From Chytridium lagenaria (lineage: Eukaryota > Chytridiomycota > Chytridiomycetes > Chytridiales > Chytridiaceae), in the NCBI GenBank assembly GCA_025449115.1, contig JAHLKC010000132.1, forward strand, positions 51,926 through 115,925: 64,000 bases of DNA, given 5' to 3'. Within the stretch, counting starts at the first letter, position 1; each line of letters begins with the position of its first letter. A program made the position numbers and the translations under genes. A model generated the notes under the pieces. That model worked only from the letters and a program-made list of their open reading frames with translations. It was not told the origin of the DNA and searched no databases. Positions 59,107 to 64,000 of this stretch are shown here, piece by piece.

Positions 59107-60957
59107 TCATCTTCTATACCCTTTGCCACCCCCTGACACCATCGAGAGGTTGAAAGCAGTCATACCTTTTGGCCCAGGTCTATAAATTCCACACTCCTAA
59201 TCGCATCAAAAGTGACGCATAAATAACTCGTGGTAATCCAAAAATCAAGCAAAAAACAACCAAATAAAACAAACTCACATCTCCAAAATGACCCTAATGG
59301 ATAACGGTTAAAACGATAACTTAGGAAATCGGTTAATAAACACTCACATCAGTCCCGCAGTTGAAGCAATACATTGTTATGCGCTTAGAGGAGTGCTAAT
59401 TTATAAAATGGTTAGAAAGAAACGACAACAAAACGATCAACGGATAAAATGGTTATAAAGAAACGATAACTAAAAAATGATCAACTCACCACACTCCCCG
59501 ACAATGTATACCGTCTCCAAACCAACCCACACTCCTATAATTTATCAACAAAAAATAAACCCGCTCAACTCACCTCCGTATCATGCATACTCGTTCGACA
59601 AAAATCACAATACCTATTTCGACTATACGCCTGCGAACAGTCCTACCCATAAACCCCATCAATGAAACGCAGGGAAAATGTAAGGATAAAAACCTTTCTT
59701 TGATGTCCTAATCGATAACAATTGAAACAGACTTCGGCTAATGGGCATTTCATTGAATCGTGATCCTCTTTACACAAAAAGCATTGCGTTTCCTATCAAA
59801 GATACAATTAATAAAAGATGTTTAGTTTTTTGGAAAAACTTACCCGTTCTTTACAGTCTTTTATAACGTGTCCCGTTTTTCGACAAAACTTGCATTGTCC
59901 GTCAAAAAAATATCTTGGCTGAATAAAACAAAAAATCAGAGGAAACATCCAATCTACGTTAACAAAGAAAAAAATATAAAAAAAAACAACTCGTAGGAAA
60001 CGAATCAAATCAACGCGGATAAAACGAACATCTTATAAATTAAGAACCACGAAACAAAACTGAAAAAGAAAACAAACAAACAAAAAACAAAAAACAAACA
60101 ACTAACCATCCCCCTACTTATACCACAACATCCTCATCCCCCGCCTTCACCTGCACAGCCTCCAAAGCCTTCACCTCTCCTTCTCCTTCACCTCCTCCTC
60201 CGTCTCCGACAACTCCATATCCACCTCCTCCTCCTCATCCATATCAACCAAACTCGTGGCCTCGTCAGATTCAGGTGAAAGTCGGACGGTTTCAACAGCT
60301 GGAAAGAATCGAGGGGGTTAATTACCATCTATTCGAACGAAATAATAGCCGCACCTGAGGGGATGTGGGCGTTGTAGTGGAGTTGAGCGAGGAGGTCGGC
60401 TTCAAGGTCACTGTCGGGACCATCGGAATCGCTGAATCCAAGGTAATGTTAGGTCATGGATCGACTTGCCAAGTTAAAAATACGACTCCATATTTCATTA
60501 AACATTCCAGTGGACCATAGTTTGCCACATCATTACTCAGACTCTTACTACTTGTTTCCTTCACAAACTTGATGTCCAAATCCCATATAACATCCGTTTT
60601 CACCTAACTCCAGCATGATTCTTCCTTATTCACTTATCCCTTCCTTTGTCACTGGAGCCCCCCATAAAAAACTCACAGTAAAAATCTGGGACAACCCTAC
60701 AACGAGCTGCATCACAATACCGGTATCCTGGCATGCAACCTCACCGAAATTTCGAGAAGGCAAACACACAATATAAAAAGGAGGCTAATGGCCTCACCTC
60801 AACTGCTCCCCGTACATCTGATCGTCCTCATCTCGTCTCCGTACATTATTGCGAAACTGCGAAAAGTTTTCCAAATTGTCGAATTGGACTTTTTAGTTAA
60901 AATGCAATCCAAACAATAATGTTTGACCTTACAAAACACTACTTCACCTCTCTTCAT
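59107..60957 (-). CDS. AIR1/AIR2-like zinc-knuckle protein (TRAMP complex)
   Basis: RNA-binding subunit that, in yeast, links substrates to Trf4/5 poly(A) polymerase and Mtr4 helicase for nuclear exosome decay. Five CCHC knuckles are assembled from tiny exons: CKFCRKTGHVIKDC (59918-59844), CFLCKEDHDSMKC and CFNCYRLGHQRK (59792-59694), DC plus CDFCRTSMHDTE (59642-59574), EC-GLVWRRYTL (59534-59490), CFNCGTD (59395-59348), GHFGD (59293-59279) and EC to the stop (59196-59107). The VWRRYTL between knuckles 4 and 5 matches the IWRxYxL motif that contacts Trf4 in yeast Air proteins. The N-terminal part is acidic (60300-60190) with upstream exons 60857-60798 and 60431-60357 whose phases join (EQLS-DSDGPDSD). 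RYF just before knuckle 1 also fits the family. The start at 60957 (MKRGEVVFCK) is tentative, as is the splice pattern at 60200-59920. Confidence 0.82.
59279..59293 (-). other. 15-nt microexon encoding part of zinc knuckle 5
   Basis: Codes exactly Gly-His-Phe-Gly-Asp in phase 0, flanked by AG (59295-59294) and GTGAGT (59278-59273). It supplies the His of CX2CX4HX4C, so it cannot be skipped without losing the knuckle. Confidence 0.85.
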
Positions 60958-61272
60958 GGAATAAACGCACTGACTGAAATAAGCAGCGATATACCTAGAA
61001 CAAACGAACGAAACATGTTCAAGATGAAAATATTGGAAGATGACGAGAACAGAAATAAGCGGCGACACAAAAAAAAAGCGTGATAAAAAACAAAACAACA
61101 GGAACAAACAACATGACAGGGTTTCAGAGCAAAAAGCCACACGAGCCGAAAGGACAGACAGATTTACCCAAAAGCCACCCCCCGATCTACTATCAAACAT
61201 GAATAAAGAAGGTATACAAAAAATTATCCAACAATGTCCCAACAACATCAACCTAAAAAAATAATAGAAAAA
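60958..61272. other. intergenic region between AIR-like gene and MGM1 3' end
   Basis: About 315 bp of A-rich DNA between two genes in the same orientation. It must contain the 3' end of MGM1 and the promoter of the AIR-like gene; no clear TATA box is seen. Confidence 0.5.
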
Positions 61273-64000
61273 TCATCTCCTTGAAATCCCCTTTAACTTC
61301 TCCATCACAAGCTCAAGCGTCTCCCTCCGTTCCTGCAACTCCAGATGCTTTCCAACCCCAGGATTCTCCTTCGCAAACTTCAAAATCTCCGCCCTCCCCA
61401 ATCATAGTAGAGTCTGTTATCCACCTCCCTCGGCAATTGAAAGAAAATTCATTCAACAGCTCAATAGATAAACATGACAGCCGTGTAAGTCAACTTTTCC
61501 GCAACAATTCCAGAAAAACCTCGGGCAACATGACTTGCCAGTCGTCGACAACGCGCATTGACGGGATCGTACTGCATTCTGACGATTCTGAAGCGTCACA
61601 ACGCGGTGTTGGAGACGCAGAGCTTGCCGCGCGGCGTCAGTGATCTTGGGCGTGAATGGGATGACGTGTCATCAGATGTGGGAGCGGGAGGAAGCAGGCG
61701 AGCCCTTGATAAGCTCATCTGCGGTTCAGTCTTCAAAATATACTTCATGGCATTCCTCAACTTCCTCTCAATTGACGACTTAATGGCCTGCAATTCCTGT
61801 TGACTCTCAGCAAATCGTCCGTTCAATCAACGTCGTAGCCTTCTTCACACCCTCGCCCCACTCCTGCTCAGAACATTCCACCTCAAACTTATACGGCTTG
61901 ATGGTATTCTCAACCTGGTCCACAGTCGTATGAAACTTTGACCTCAAAATATCATTACTAAACTGCATCACCTTTTTCCTAGCCTCAGGATGATGCGCCC
62001 ACATCTCTGTTGACAAAATCTTCTCCATGTTTTCCATTAACACATCAACAACAAGTTGAACACTTGACCGCCAATCCCACTCTTTGTCAAAGTAGCTGAC
62101 GTCAGATCCATTCGTGTCTGCCAGAACGGATCCATGCAGACTTTGGGTAAATTGCCAATGCGTGAATCCGTCCAGTAAACTTCATCACAGAGATCCCGGA
62201 TTTTACGTTCAAGCATACTCCGAACTTCCTCCCTCACTTGCGGCTTCCCAAACTCCCTCGTGAAAGCCTTGAACCGTGTTTTCAGACTATCCATTGCTTC
62301 AGCCACGTATGACTCTGCACTTATCTTGCGATCATTGTACTGAACCTTGAACTGGTACCTTGCATCCTCCAATTCCACCTGCACCGCATCTACAATCTTG
62401 TACATGCCACGTCCCATGTGGTCTTCAAGCACCTCCATGAGACGACGCCTCAAGACAGGGGTGCCCGTCGACACTTGATTCTCTGCAAACACCTGATGCG
62501 ACCGAAAGTAAGAGTCCTCGGCGCGAATCAATGCTTTAGAGTTGACTTTGGCGGCAGCCTTGCAGACAACACCGACGTAACCAAGTTGAAGAGGGTAGTC
62601 AGAATTTGTCAGAATGTTTACACCACGATCGGGTTCAACCAAATCCATCTTGGTGATGACACCAATGGTTCGAACACCATTGGGGTCGACCCTACGACTT
62701 GCGCGAAGAGCTTCCGAGTTGGCCAAATCAACGTCTGCAGCGCAAACAGCGAGGATAATGTTGGGTTCCTTGATGTAAGCTTCACACAAGTCCGCAATCT
62801 TTTCTTTAAGGGCAGCGGGTTGGTTACGGTTGTGAATCTGGATGTAACCGGGGAGGTCAACCAGGGTCAAGTTCGGAATGTTGGGAGAGTAGATACGGAG
62901 TTCAATGGGAGTGGCCGAGACGCATTCAGTGTCGGAAACGGCGAGGTTGAGGTCGGTGAGGGTTTTTTGGATGTGGCCAAAGTCTTTGACCTTGCCAAGG
63001 CCAAGTTGGGGGAACTCGCCGTACTCCTCCTTTGAGTCCGAAGTGTGAATAAGCGTCAACTCGATCGGTCTTCGAGTCACCATGTTGCTTCCCTTACAAA
63101 GTGCATTAATATACAATTAATGCACTTGAAAATGCACGAAAAAACAGCGCCGAAAAGGAAAAACGTCTACTCACTTTGGTAAAAACTCATGCCCGACGAT
63201 AGCCTCCAACACGGAACTCTTCCCAGAGCTTTGCGATCCAATAACAACAATACTCGGTAATTGCAAGTTTGCGTTGTTATCAATCGTCTTCAACAAATTC
63301 CTGACTTCAATCAACTTTTTTGTCAACACCATGAGGTCTTGATCAGGGGGTGGCATTCCTCCCGTCGCATTAGGTGGGTTGGACATGAGGCTCGCCGTAG
63401 CAGGAGCTGATACAGCTGCTGCCATTGTTTGGAAATTCTTGGAAGCTTCTTCAATTCCAGGGAGTGATCCAGAGGCGTCCTTGGGAATGTTGAGAAGCTT
63501 TGCGATATCGGTTTTGGGGATATTGATTTCGGGGATCTCGATTTGACTGAGGTCGATAGAGGAAACCCAGTCTTTGGCGTGGTCAAGAGCGCCTTTAAGC
63601 CAGTCGGGAACAACGTCTTTTGAGAATTCTATAGATCCTAAGGGTTATAATAGCTTTTGGTAGTGTGGTTTTTTTTTAAAAATAAAAAAAAGGCCGATCG
63701 ACATCCATGCATGCAAAACTTGTCCACTCTGCATGCATACATGATCCCTTCATAATAACCTGAATTCTAAAACACTCCGCAGTCCAACAGAAATATCCAA
63801 GTGGTCAAAGAAGCAAACCCTCTCTTGCCACTAAAACTCACCATTCACTTTATAGTAGGTATAGCCGGCAGCCCCTGCTCCTCCTGCAAACATCAACATG
63901 GGCAGCCGAAACAACATCAGCGCCAGCCTCGGCAAGGCAAAGACAGTTCGTCTTTGGGAGTACTGGTATCGTGAACGAGAGGCATGCAGACGGTGGAGGA
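61273..64000 (-). CDS. MGM1: MGM1/OPA1-type mitochondrial dynamin GTPase, 5' partial
   Basis: Dynamin-family GTPase for inner-membrane fusion and cristae shape. The gene continues past the right edge, so the presequence is missing. Exon 64000-63842 encodes the inner-membrane anchor ([20 protein letters not shown], then YTYYKVN) and joins in frame to 63637. GTPase motifs are GSQSSGKSS (G1), VDLPGY (G3) and TKMDL (G4). The middle domain is uninterrupted at 63116-62040. The GED-like C-terminal region (62040-61273) is readable only by changing frame near 62070, 61822, 61480, 61439 and 61397; family landmarks ([39 protein letters not shown]) appear in order across these. Breaks at 62070, 61439 and 61397 each fit a single missing base in a short run. 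I therefore favour sequence errors over a pseudogene. Gene identity is firm. Confidence 0.9.

Noticed and set aside
61273..62040. MGM1 C-terminal decay as a pseudogene
   Set aside because: The breaks are mostly single-base run errors while conserved landmarks are intact and in order, and the same pattern affects other core genes.

Overview
The window is nuclear DNA of a fungus. The genes have many short GT-AG introns. The gene set includes the fungal forms of NTE1 (patatin-type lysophospholipase), MGM1 (mitochondrial dynamin), AIR1/2 (TRAMP zinc-knuckle protein), a Diaphanous-related formin, a DUF2408 protein and Clr2-type silencing proteins. The intron-dense, tiny-exon genes together with a tyrosine-recombinase retrotransposon suggest an early-diverging, perhaps chytrid-like, lineage. 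That placement is inference; no rRNA or other direct marker is present.

Layout. 1.35-2.94 kb: mpaB/rubber-oxygenase-like (DUF2236) gene (+). 3.67-4.71 kb: complete 1-Cys peroxiredoxin (-). 5.44-12.09 kb: two head-to-tail Clr2-like heterochromatin-silencing genes (+), the second with an AT-hook. 12.3-17.7 kb: NTE1 (-). 18.4-20.4 kb: unrecognised acidic-tailed protein with Par3-N-terminus-like and Tudor-like segments (-). 21.2-26.7 kb: tail-to-tail pair of paralogous HSL-type alpha/beta hydrolases. 27.2-32.1 kb: formin (+). 32.3-33.4 kb: intronless bicupin (+). 34.3-36.2 kb: TALE homeodomain factor (+). 37.1-44.3 kb: very long RhoGEF (DH-PH) gene (-), with a bidirectional promoter towards the DUF2408 gene at 44.96-46.95 kb (+). 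47.1-53.4 kb: a PAT/Ngaro-type tyrosine-recombinase retrotransposon on the minus strand, with split direct repeats. 54.5-57.3 kb: three-finger C2H2 factor (-). 57.3-59.1 kb: low-complexity intergenic DNA. 59.1-61.0 kb: AIR1/2-like gene (-). 61.3-64.0 kb: MGM1 (-), running off the right edge.

How the genes fit together. Several products belong to recognisable cellular modules, but nothing suggests operon-like co-function. The modules are chromatin silencing (two Clr2-like genes), nuclear RNA surveillance (AIR1), Rho/actin polarity (RhoGEF and formin, about 5 kb apart), and membrane lipid turnover and mitochondrial fusion (NTE1, lipases, MGM1).

Main caveat. Almost every long coding region is interrupted by one-base frame breaks, typically at homopolymers. 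Good homology continues in another frame straight across each break. This happens in single-copy genes normally needed for growth, so I read most breaks as assembly errors, not pseudogenes. Gene spans are more reliable than exact exon phases. I describe each break but give no corrected proteins.
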